From: Pseudomonadota bacterium | Lineage (GTDB): Bacteria > Pseudomonadota > Gammaproteobacteria > Pseudomonadales > Azotimanducaceae | Reading direction: 5' to 3' | Length of the DNA: 11,667 nt | Assembly (NCBI GenBank): GCA_027622495.1 | Contig: JAQBYL010000094.1 | Location: 1 to 11,667 of the forward strand | In this document: piece after piece, positions 1 through 6,673 of the stretch | Layout: the number at the start of each line of letters is the position of its first letter | How positions within the stretch are numbered: the first letter of the stretch is position 1 | Notes under the pieces: model-generated | What the model saw: the letters and a program-made list of their open reading frames with translations, nothing else | Databases searched by the model: none | Told to the model about the DNA's origin: nothing | Program-made: the position numbers and the translations under genes

Positions 1-782
1 TGCGCGACCTCGTCTTCACTCACCTGAACAATGCGCGCTGCACCTTGCCTGATCACATCAAAGGCAGCGGGCATGGGCACCCGGCAGGCGACCCCATCGG
101 CAAAGGTGTTGGCACTGTTGGTTTCGACAATCCGTCCCGCCGCCACAGACAGGGCCATGGCTGGTGCATGAGTTGATACGACACCAACCACTTCAGTAGA
201 CAGGCCAAGAAGGTCGCGCACCGTGATGACGCCGCAGATGCCGGAGCCCATACCGACCGGAACATAAACCACATCCAGATCAGGGGCAGCCTGGAACAAT
301 TCCAGCGCGTAGGTCGCAACCCCACGAACCAGCGCCGGATGAAACGACGGCACCAGTGTGAGGCCCCTTTCGACGGCACGACGTTCGGCTTCCACCCTGG
401 CGACATCAAAGTCTGCGCCAAAGGTTTCTACACTCGCACCCCAGGCACGCATGGCGGCATTCTTCTCCACGCTGTTGCCTTCCGGCACCAGCACTGTGAC
501 AGGAACACCGTAGCGGGCGGCGGCATAAGGAATACTCTGCCCATGATTACCCCGCGTCGCTGTGATTAACTGAGGGCGCTCACCACGGCTTGTGAGTTCC
601 TTAAGGTACACGAGACCACCACGAACTTTAAAAGCACCAGTGGGTGTGTGATTTTCGTGCTTCACCCAGACCTGGCAACCGGTCTCTTCGCTCAACTGCG
701 GCCAGTGATACTGGGGTGTTGGCAGCATGGCCTCGCGCACGACCGCGGTGGCATCGTTCAACTGATCGAGGGTAAACAACAT
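1..782 (-). CDS. PLP-dependent threonine/serine dehydratase (partial, C-terminus beyond the left edge)
   Basis: This is a fold-type II pyridoxal-phosphate enzyme that would deaminate threonine (or serine) to the 2-oxoacid and ammonia in the cytoplasm. I translated it from an ATG at 782-780; 260 codons are visible and the frame stays open to the window edge. Residues 46-55 (TPTGAFKVRG) match the family's PLP-lysine motif, with Lys52 as the Schiff-base lysine. Residues 76-83 (TRGNHGQS) match the substrate/cofactor loop usually written SSGNHxQG. Residues 177-181 (GMGSG) sit where the glycine-rich phosphate-binding loop is expected. Full-length catabolic members have about 310-330 residues, so roughly 50-70 are missing; whether a C-terminal ACT regulatory domain follows cannot be seen. 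No strong Shine-Dalgarno sequence precedes the ATG. The gene is divergent from the SDR gene. The TRGNHGQS variant occurs in paralogues annotated simply as threonine dehydratase, so the exact substrate is uncertain. Confidence 0.88.
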   Translation of the reverse strand, partial: MLFTLDQLNDATAVVREAMLPTPQYHWPQLSEETGCQVWVKHENHTPTGAFKVRGGLVYLKELTSRGERPQLITATRGNHGQSIPYAAARYGVPVTVLVPEGNSVEKNAAMRAWGASVETFGADFDVARVEAERRAVERGLTLVPSFHPALVRGVATYALELFQAAPDLDVVYVPVGMGSGICGVITVRDLLGLSTEVVGVVSTHAPAMALSVAAGRIVETNSANTFADGVACRVPMPAAFDVIRQGAARIVQVSEDEVA

Positions 783-811
783 TGCGCACCGGGCGTTCAA
801 CGGAATCGGCG

Positions 812-840
812 ACTATAGAATCAGATTTGTTAAACGTCTA
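812..840 (-). promoter_or_regulatory. Candidate sigma70-type promoter of the dehydratase gene
   Basis: Read on the minus strand, TAGACG (840-835; 4 of 6 to TTGACA) and TATAGT (817-812; 5 of 6 to TATAAT) are separated by exactly 17 bases. Transcription would start near 805 and give a leader of about 23 bases before the ATG at 782. The rest of the divergent spacer 783-879 shows no convincing promoter for the plus-strand SDR gene. The call rests on consensus matching only. Confidence 0.4.
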
Positions 841-879
841 ATGTGGCCGCCGTTAGAGCAAAATCAGACAGGGAAAAAA

Positions 880-1650
880 ATGGACATCACCAACAAGATC
901 GCCGTCGTAACCGGTGGCGCCAGCGGGATCGGCCGCGCCGTCTGCGAACGGTTTGCACGTGAAGGGGTTAAAAAAGTCATCGTCGCGGATCTGAATGGTG
1001 ACGGCGCAAAAAAAGTTGCTGACGACATAGGCGGCTGGGGAATTGGCGTTGATGTGAGCAATGAAGCAGACATCATCAATCTAATCGAAGAAACCGAGAC
1101 GCGCTTTGGACCGATCGATGTGTTCTTTTCCAATGCCGGGATCGGGCTTGGTCGCGGGCTCGATGAACCTAATGAGGTGTGGGACAAGATCTGGGCAGTC
1201 AACACCATGAGTCACGTGTACGCGGCACGTCATCTGGTTCCGCGCATGATCAAACGCGGCGGTGGTTATCTGTTGAGTACTTCTTCCGCAGCAGGTCTGC
1301 TTTCACAGATCGGATCGGTCACCTATGCGGTCACCAAACATGCAGCGGTCGCGCTCGCCGAGTGGATATCCATAACCCATGGCGATCAAGGCATCAGAGT
1401 GTCTGTGCTGTGTCCTCAGGCAGTTCGCACCGCAATGACAGCAGGCGGCGCCGGGGTAGCCGGTGTGGATGGCATGCTGGAACCGGAAGACGCAGCGGAA
1501 GCCGTGATGCAGGCTATCGAGAACGAAACGTTTCTGATCCTGCCGCATCAGGAAGTAGCTGAGTACATCAAACGGAAAACTTCGGACTACGATCGCTGGT
1601 TGAAAGGCATGCGGCGGCTGCAGGCTCAGTATGTGATGCCGGAACAGTAA
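880..1650 (+). CDS. Short-chain dehydrogenase/reductase (SDR), classical type
   Basis: A 256-residue NAD(P)-dependent oxidoreductase of the classical SDR family, cytosolic, interconverting an alcohol and a ketone/aldehyde; the substrate is not identifiable. The Rossmann motif TGGASGIG lies at residues 11-18. Asp37 at the end of the second strand suggests a preference for NAD(H) over NADP(H). SNAG is at 84-87 (family consensus NNAG). The likely catalytic tetrad is Asn108, Ser136, Tyr149 and Lys153 (YAVTK). The start at 880 is preferred to an in-frame ATG at 841: the family normally begins a few residues before the first beta strand, and AGGG lies 6 bases upstream of 880, whereas the extra 13 residues look like untranslated leader. 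The C-terminal part is hydrophilic and no signal or membrane segment is seen. It stands alone on the plus strand, and its stop codon lies 10 bases from the stop codon of the convergent hydroxylase FAD-subunit gene, so shared function with that operon is only a guess. Confidence 0.9.
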   Translation: MDITNKIAVVTGGASGIGRAVCERFAREGVKKVIVADLNGDGAKKVADDIGGWGIGVDVSNEADIINLIEETETRFGPIDVFFSNAGIGLGRGLDEPNEVWDKIWAVNTMSHVYAARHLVPRMIKRGGGYLLSTSSAAGLLSQIGSVTYAVTKHAAVALAEWISITHGDQGIRVSVLCPQAVRTAMTAGGAGVAGVDGMLEPEDAAEAVMQAIENETFLILPHQEVAEYIKRKTSDYDRWLKGMRRLQAQYVMPEQ

Positions 1651-1660
1651 TGTTCTGCGT

Positions 1661-2461
1661 CTAACCCTCAAGCATCGCCGCTACCGCGCGCTTGGCCATC
1701 ACTTTCACAAGATGCGCGCGGTATTCGGCCGATGCATGCAGGTCGCTGTTGAACCCCGCATCTGGCACCTCCACTGCATCGATGGCTGCTGGCTTGAGAT
1801 TATCATTCAGAACTTTCTCCATCCCACTGGCCCGGCAGGCACAGGGTCCGGCGCCGGTCACACCGACACGGATCGAACCCCCAAAGTCAGCAACCAGAAC
1901 ACCCACTACCGCGTAACGCGATGCCGGGTTAGGAAACTTGCGGTAAGCCGCCCGGGTGGGCATGGAAAATTCGATGCTGGTGATGATCTCGCCCGGTTCG
2001 AGGGCGGTTTCGAATAAATCCTTGAAGAATTCGGTGCCATCAATAGATCGATTCTGGCAATGAATCGTGGTGCCCAGACTGACGATGGCAGCCGGATAGT
2101 CGGCGGACGGATCGCTGTTGGCCACCGAGCCCCCGATGGTGCCTCGGTTCCTCACCTGAGCGTCTCCGATCTGTGCGGCAAGATAGGCCAGCACCGGAAT
2201 ATGTTTGCGCACATCAGCAGACGCCATGACCGCTGCATGAGTGGTGAACGCACCAATCGTCAGCTTGTCACCTTTTACGCTGATACCGGTTAGCGATTCG
2301 ATCCCGGACAGATCGATCACGTCGGCGGGAGCTGCCAGACGCTGCTTCATCGTCGGAATCAGGGTCATACCACCCGACAGGTACACCGGGTCGTCAGAGC
2401 CGTTATACAGGCTCGCTGCTTCTTCAAGACTTGTGGGTCTGTGATACTTAAATGGATACAT
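1661..2461 (-). CDS. coxM: Molybdenum hydroxylase medium subunit, FAD-binding (CoxM-like)
   Basis: The 266-residue FAD subunit of a xanthine dehydrogenase/CO dehydrogenase-family molybdenum hydroxylase. It takes electrons from the 2Fe-2S subunit and passes them to an acceptor such as quinone or oxygen. Two family FAD motifs are plain: SGGMTLIP at residues 29-36 (consensus AGGxSLxP) and TIGGSVANSDP at 108-118 (consensus TIGGxxAHADP). The C-terminal third fits the CO dehydrogenase flavoprotein C-terminal domain. The length is slightly below the usual 280-290 residues. The gene follows the large-subunit gene with TGA, one base, then ATG, so translation is almost certainly coupled. The order small-large-medium differs from the medium-small-large order of the classical cox operons. 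The symbol names the family only; the large subunit argues against CO as the substrate. It is the last gene of the six-gene unit, ending 10 bases from the convergent SDR stop. Confidence 0.9.
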   Translation of the reverse strand: MYPFKYHRPTSLEEAASLYNGSDDPVYLSGGMTLIPTMKQRLAAPADVIDLSGIESLTGISVKGDKLTIGAFTTHAAVMASADVRKHIPVLAYLAAQIGDAQVRNRGTIGGSVANSDPSADYPAAIVSLGTTIHCQNRSIDGTEFFKDLFETALEPGEIITSIEFSMPTRAAYRKFPNPASRYAVVGVLVADFGGSIRVGVTGAGPCACRASGMEKVLNDNLKPAAIDAVEVPDAGFNSDLHASAEYRAHLVKVMAKRAVAAMLEG

Positions 2462-2462
2462 C

Positions 2463-4811
2463 TCATTCCCCCTTCAGGATTCGCCAGACTTTTTCTGACG
2501 TCGCGGGCATTGACAGATCTTTGACACCTAATGCGTCGGTGACTGCATTCATCACGGCGGCCGTCGACCCGATCGCCCCTGCTTCGCCACAGCCTTTTGC
2601 GCCCAACGGATTGTGTGTGCAGGGCGTGATGGTAGTGTCGACAATAAAATCAGGCAGGTTATCGGCACGAGGCATGCAGTAGTCCATCAATGAACCGGTC
2701 ACCAGTTGACCCTGTTCATCGTAGATACCATGTTCCAGCAGGGCCTGCCCTACACCCTGGGCCAGACCGCCGTGGACCTGCCCTTCAACAATCATCGGGT
2801 TGATAATTTCGCCGAAGTCATCCACTGCAACCAGGGCAACAAGATCGACCTCGCCAGTGGCCTCGTCGATTTCTACCTCGGCGATGTGGGTTCCAGCGGG
2901 ATAGGTGAAATTCTTCGGGTCATAAAATGCTTTTTCTGACAGGCCGGGTTCCAGATCTTCGGGATAACTGGTGGGTACATAGGCGGCAAAAGCGACTTCC
3001 TGGATCGTTACCGATTGATTGCTCGCGGCGAGCAGGAACTTGCCATCTTCGAACGACACATCATCAACCGACGCCTGCATCAGATGGGCGGCAATCCGGC
3101 GACCTTTAGCGATGATCTTGTCGCCCGCCATCATGAGGGCAGAGCCACCGACGGCGAGGGATCGCGAACCATAGGTTCCAAGACCGAACTCAACCCGCCC
3201 GGTGTCGCCGTGCACCACTTCTACATCATCAAAAGGAATGCCGAGTTTGTCTGAGACTATCTGTGCGAAGGTGGTCTCGTGACCCTGACCGTGGCTGTGT
3301 GAGCCGGTAAAGACGGTGGCATTGCCAGTCGGGTTCAGGCGGATCTCGCCGCTCTCGTACAGACCAACCCCGGCACCGAGTTGGATAGCCAGTTGTGACG
3401 GTGCTAACCCGCAGGCCTCGATATAACAGGCAAAACCGATACCCCGGCGTTTGCCTTGGTCCTTAGAGGCGATGCGCCGCGCCGGAAAGCCCTGGTAGTC
3501 GATCGCTTCGAGCGCGCGATCCAGACTCGCTTCATAGTCGCCGATGTCATAGACCAGCGCGACGGGGGTCTGATATGGAAAGTCACCCGGCTGAATCATA
3601 TTCATCCGTCGCAGATCCGCAGGATCGCGACCAAGCTCCCGCGCGGCTGTTTCGACCACCCGCTCGAGCACGTAGGTGGCCTCCGGTCGGCCGGCACCAC
3701 GATAAGCGTCCACTGGCGAGGTATTGGTGTAAACACCCTGCACTTCCACATAGATGTTCGGTGTGCGGTACTGGCCGGCGAGCAGGGTTCCGTACAGGTA
3801 AGTGGGAACCGCTGATCCGAACAACGACAGATAAGCGCCCAGATTAGCCGTGGTCTGCACCTTCAAACCAACGAATCGACCACTCTGATCAAGGCCCAGT
3901 TCAACATGCGTAACGTGATCTCTGCCGTGCGCGTCGGCAAGAAATGATTCGCTCCGGTCTGCCACCCATTTAACCGGTCGGCCGACTTTGGCGGCAGCCC
4001 AGATGACTGCAGTTTCTTCTGCATAAACAAATATCTTGGACCCAAAACCACCGCCCACATCCGGCGCAACAACCCGTAGCTTGTGTTCAGGTGCAACCTG
4101 CACAAACGCGGACAATACCAGCCTTTCAAGGTGCGGGTTCTGACTGGTGGTGTACAGGGTGTAGTCGCCAGTGCCTTTTTCATAAACCCCCAGTGCCGCA
4201 CGCGGCTCCATGGCATTGGGGATCAAACGGTTGTTGATCAGGTCCAGGCGGGTGATGTGGGCGGCACCGGCGAGTGCCGCTTCGGTGGCGGGCTTGTCAC
4301 CCAGCTCCCAGTCGTAGGCGCGATTGTCGGGTATACCTGCATGGATCTGTTCCGACTGGGCGGCTGACGCCAGATTCACAACCGGGTTGAGTTCATGAAA
4401 ATCCGTCATGACCGCCTCAGCCCCCTGACGCGCAGCGTGACGGCTGTCGGCGATCACCAGGGCATAAGGTTCACCTACATAATTCACCAGTTCAGTGGCC
4501 AACGGCGGATGCGGTGCCGTGACCATATCTGAACCATCTTTCTGCTTGACCATCCATCCACAGGGCAGATCGCCGAGACCGTCAGCTGCCATGTCGGCGC
4601 CGGTCAGGATCATGATCACGCCGTCGACATTGAGTGCGTCGCTGACGTCGATTGCGTCAATGCGTGCCCTTGCATAAGGCGAACGGACGAAAGCCGCATA
4701 GGTCTGACCAGGCTGATTCAGGTCGTCTGTATAGGTTCCTTCACCGGTAATGAAACGCAGATCTTCGCGTCGCTTGACCGATGCACCAATTCCGGTATCT
4801 GCGTTACTCAT
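2463..4811 (-). CDS. coxL: Molybdenum hydroxylase large subunit, molybdopterin-binding, form II CoxL-like (not a canonical CO dehydrogenase)
   Basis: The 782-residue catalytic subunit of a xanthine oxidase-family hydroxylase, carrying molybdopterin (in bacteria usually the cytosine dinucleotide form) and inserting oxygen from water into a C-H bond. The N-terminal domain (about residues 1-120) matches the a/b hammerhead domain. VGGGFGSK at 252-259 is the glycine-rich cofactor loop. AYRGAGR at 369-375 is the active-site loop of form II enzymes; true form I CO dehydrogenases have AYRCSFR there, with a copper-bound cysteine. GCGEAG near the C-terminus places the conserved catalytic base at Glu743. 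The ATG at 4811 is chosen over an upstream in-frame start at 4859: it overlaps the end of the small-subunit gene by 8 bases (ATGAGTAA), GGGG lies 7 bases upstream, and the family begins with a hydrophilic segment leading into the KRxED motif, here KRRED at 13-17. The substrate is unknown; aldehydes, aromatics and N-heterocycles are all possible. Confidence 0.92.
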   Translation of the reverse strand: MSNADTGIGASVKRREDLRFITGEGTYTDDLNQPGQTYAAFVRSPYARARIDAIDVSDALNVDGVIMILTGADMAADGLGDLPCGWMVKQKDGSDMVTAPHPPLATELVNYVGEPYALVIADSRHAARQGAEAVMTDFHELNPVVNLASAAQSEQIHAGIPDNRAYDWELGDKPATEAALAGAAHITRLDLINNRLIPNAMEPRAALGVYEKGTGDYTLYTTSQNPHLERLVLSAFVQVAPEHKLRVVAPDVGGGFGSKIFVYAEETAVIWAAAKVGRPVKWVADRSESFLADAHGRDHVTHVELGLDQSGRFVGLKVQTTANLGAYLSLFGSAVPTYLYGTLLAGQYRTPNIYVEVQGVYTNTSPVDAYRGAGRPEATYVLERVVETAARELGRDPADLRRMNMIQPGDFPYQTPVALVYDIGDYEASLDRALEAIDYQGFPARRIASKDQGKRRGIGFACYIEACGLAPSQLAIQLGAGVGLYESGEIRLNPTGNATVFTGSHSHGQGHETTFAQIVSDKLGIPFDDVEVVHGDTGRVEFGLGTYGSRSLAVGGSALMMAGDKIIAKGRRIAAHLMQASVDDVSFEDGKFLLAASNQSVTIQEVAFAAYVPTSYPEDLEPGLSEKAFYDPKNFTYPAGTHIAEVEIDEATGEVDLVALVAVDDFGEIINPMIVEGQVHGGLAQGVGQALLEHGIYDEQGQLVTGSLMDYCMPRADNLPDFIVDTTITPCTHNPLGAKGCGEAGAIGSTAAVMNAVTDALGVKDLSMPATSEKVWRILKGE

Positions 4812-5280
4812 CGCTCGACCCCTGCATGACCTCGGCCGCCTGCAGCACCGCCGCAACAATATTGTGGTAACCCGTGCAGCGACAGATGTTGCCTTCGAGA
4901 CCTTCGCGTACGGCGCGATTGTCGAGACCCTTGCTGGTATTCACCAGATCGATCGCACTCATGATCATGCCAGGCGTGCAGAAACCGCACTGCAGGGCGT
5001 GGCGATCCCGAAACGCCGCCTGCATCGGATGCAGGTCTGTGACGGACCCGATACCTTCGATGGTTGTGACATGCACACCTTCCGCCTGACCCGCAAGGAT
5101 TGTGCATGATTTTACCGACGAACCGTTCAAGTGGACCGTACACGCACCGCACTGACTTGTGTCGCAGCCCACGTGCGTGCCGGTTAAACCGAGATGGTCA
5201 CGCAGGATATCTACAAGCAATGTGTTAGATGGCACATCGACTTTGTGCTTCGAGCCGTTAACTGTGAGAGAAACTTTCAT
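4804..5280 (-). CDS. coxS: Molybdenum hydroxylase small subunit, two [2Fe-2S] clusters (CoxS-like)
   Basis: The 158-residue iron-sulfur subunit of the molybdenum hydroxylase, relaying electrons from the Mo centre to the FAD subunit. All eight cluster ligands are present. Cys39, Cys44, Cys47 and Cys59 form the plant-ferredoxin-type N-terminal cluster (GCDTSQCGAC, then a later C). Cys98, Cys101, Cys133 and Cys135 form the second cluster in the all-helical C-terminal domain (CGFC and CRC). The length matches the family norm of about 155-165. There is no twin-arginine signal, so the complex should be cytoplasmic, as is usual for the three-subunit type. AGGA at 5291-5288 precedes the ATG by 7 bases. 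The stop codon TAA overlaps the large-subunit start. A 76-base spacer (5281-5356) separates it from the upstream coxG-like gene; it holds a small hairpin (CAACC/GGTTG, 5294-5307) and no convincing promoter, so read-through is likely. Confidence 0.93.
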   Translation of the reverse strand: MKVSLTVNGSKHKVDVPSNTLLVDILRDHLGLTGTHVGCDTSQCGACTVHLNGSSVKSCTILAGQAEGVHVTTIEGIGSVTDLHPMQAAFRDRHALQCGFCTPGMIMSAIDLVNTSKGLDNRAVREGLEGNICRCTGYHNIVAAVLQAAEVMQGSSDE

Positions 5281-5356
5281 TTGTCTGTCCTGTCAACCTA
5301 TCGGTTGGTTAAACGCTGTGGCACCGGTATGCACAGAGTGGTTAGTCATATACACG

Positions 5357-5926
5357 CTATATCGCAAGAACCAGGGCGAGCACCAGAACGCCGAATGCGA
5401 TCGTCCAGATCAGCCATTGGCCACCGGCGGTTTTTGCGACAGTCGCTTCAAGCGTACCCGTCGCGGCTGCTTCGTCTTCTGCAACCGGCGGTGACAGACG
5501 CTCACTGAACGCGCCGAAAAAGTCCCTGGCCATTTTTGCCGCCGCGCTGTCGATCAATCTGGACCCAACCTGAGCCAGTTTGCCGCCCACGGTGGCTTGC
5601 GCCGTGTAAGTCAGGACGGTAACGTCGCCATCTTCGGCGAGGGACACTTGAGCGACCCCCTTGCCGAAACCAGCCGCGCCACCCTTAACACCAGCAACGA
5701 TCCGATAACTCTGCGGCGCCTGAACATCTGTTAATTGCAGTTCGGCGGTGAATGTGGCGCTGACCGGCCCTACCTTGGCTTTGACGAGGGCTTCGAAACA
5801 ATCATCATCGGTTCGCGTCATCGACTGGCAGCCTGTGATGCAGGCGGCCAGAACATCCGGGTCATTCTGCGCCTGCCTCACTTCGTCACGCGCGGCGTTG
5901 ATCCGGTATTCCCCAGACTGCTCCAC
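5357..5926 (-). CDS. coxG: CoxG-like SRPBCC protein with C-terminal membrane anchor
   Basis: A 189-residue member of the CO dehydrogenase subunit G family (SRPBCC/START-like fold). In Oligotropha, CoxG anchors CO dehydrogenase to the cytoplasmic membrane; by analogy this protein could recruit the hydroxylase to the membrane and the respiratory chain. Family landmarks are GEYRI near the start, the NDPDVLAACITGC segment at about residues 22-34 (consensus NDPEVLxxCIPGC), VKAKVGPV, KGGAAGFGKG, and VGGKLAQVGSRLID at about 113-126. A linker rich in Ala and Glu leads to a hydrophobic C-terminal helix at about 167-189, ending exactly at the C-terminus as expected for a tail anchor. There is no in-frame ATG at the N-terminus. 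I prefer the GTG at 5926, which gives MEQSGEYRI as in relatives and has GGGGGA 4 bases upstream; a GTG at 5941 would add five residues. It lies 60 bases after the nitroreductase stop and 76 bases before coxS. Confidence 0.88.
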   Translation of the reverse strand: MEQSGEYRINAARDEVRQAQNDPDVLAACITGCQSMTRTDDDCFEALVKAKVGPVSATFTAELQLTDVQAPQSYRIVAGVKGGAAGFGKGVAQVSLAEDGDVTVLTYTAQATVGGKLAQVGSRLIDSAAAKMARDFFGAFSERLSPPVAEDEAAATGTLEATVAKTAGGQWLIWTIAFGVLVLALVLAI

Positions 5927-5986
5927 CCGTTCCCCCAGCACTTCCCAACCGGAAGGGTCGCACTTTTACTGGCGGTCGGCAACGCC

Positions 5987-6655
5987 TCAGCGTGAACCCA
6001 GCTCTGGTCCCTCCCAGCGCTCGAGCATGGCGAACTCATCCACCGGCTTGCGCTTGAGCCGGGTCAGTTGCTTGCGGGGCTTACCCATCGGGATCATTGC
6101 CGCAAAGGCCATGTGTTCAGGCAGACCGAGGAGCGCCTGCAAGTCCGGTTCGCGGGCTCCAACGAACGTGGTCAGGGTACCTCCGAGACCGATGTTGCGG
6201 GCCGCGAGCAGAATGTTCCAGACAAATGGATACACCGATCCGCCAGAGATCACACCGATCCGATTCAGCTCACTGTCAAACGATGCCACTACAGACAGAT
6301 CGACCAGCACCAGCAGAACCACCGGCGCATTAACCAGTTGCTGTATAAACGCCTTGGGAATTTTTGTCTGGCTTATCTCCGATGCACTCAGACGCGTTGG
6401 ATTGACCGTATTCCACGGGGCTTCGCCAACGGCTACCTGGGCGACGTATCGCTGAAAGGTTGGTTCGATGAGCTCGGCCATTACCTTGCGGGTGTTCGGA
6501 TCGCGGATCACCAGAACCTTCCAACCCTGACGATTGCCACCGCTTGGTGCAAACCGGGCGTTGTCAAGAATCAGCCGAATCTGTTCATCGCTGACCGGCT
6601 CATCGGTGAATTCGCGCGCGGCAAACGTAGTGCGCATGACCTCAAAAAGATCCAT
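5987..6655 (-). CDS. Nitroreductase-family FMN-dependent oxidoreductase
   Basis: A 222-residue flavoprotein of the nitroreductase family, normally a cytosolic homodimer that binds FMN between subunits and uses NAD(P)H. The family includes nitro- and enone reductases, dehalogenases and flavin-destructive enzymes, so the reaction cannot be fixed. Visible motifs: REFTDEPV at residues 14-21 (the R-x-F-x-x-x-P-V FMN phosphate motif), APSGGNRQGW at 36-45 (FMN/ribityl loop), the helix YPFVWNILLAARNIGLGGT at 142-160, and MGKPR at 190-194, where most members have GYP. An insert at about 80-105, between the first conserved block and the central sheet, is where substrate specificity usually resides. The ATG at 6655 has a strong ribosome-binding site (GAGGAG, 6670-6665, 9 bases away). 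The gene starts 18 bases after the hydrolase stop, so the two are almost surely cotranscribed. Its place between a hydrolase and a Mo-hydroxylase suggests a catabolic redox step rather than general detoxification (inference). Confidence 0.88.
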   Translation of the reverse strand: MDLFEVMRTTFAAREFTDEPVSDEQIRLILDNARFAPSGGNRQGWKVLVIRDPNTRKVMAELIEPTFQRYVAQVAVGEAPWNTVNPTRLSASEISQTKIPKAFIQQLVNAPVVLLVLVDLSVVASFDSELNRIGVISGGSVYPFVWNILLAARNIGLGGTLTTFVGAREPDLQALLGLPEHMAFAAMIPMGKPRKQLTRLKRKPVDEFAMLERWEGPELGSR

Positions 6656-6673
6656 TACAGATAACTCCTCAGG

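Noticed and set aside
819..868. The 7-base word AATCAGA repeated at 819-825 and 862-868 in the dehydratase/SDR spacer
   Set aside because: It is too short and too widely spaced to separate from chance.
841..879. An upstream ATG extending the SDR by 13 residues
   Set aside because: The extra residues are not SDR-like, and the ATG at 880 has a better upstream sequence and matches the family's start.
4812..4859. An upstream start extending the large subunit by 16 residues
   Set aside because: The Arg/Cys-rich extension lies within the small-subunit gene in another frame; the ATG at 4811 fits the 8-base overlap and the family N-terminus.
1661..5926. Aerobic carbon-monoxide dehydrogenase (coxMSL in the strict sense)
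   Set aside because: The active-site loop is AYRGAGR and not AYRCSFR, the subunit order differs, and the other cox accessory genes are missing.
5748..6455. A 235-codon open frame on the plus strand opposite coxG and the nitroreductase gene
   Set aside because: Its product is Ser/Arg/Thr-rich low-complexity sequence without family features, and it lies antisense to two well-supported genes; it is a frame shadow of GC-biased codons.
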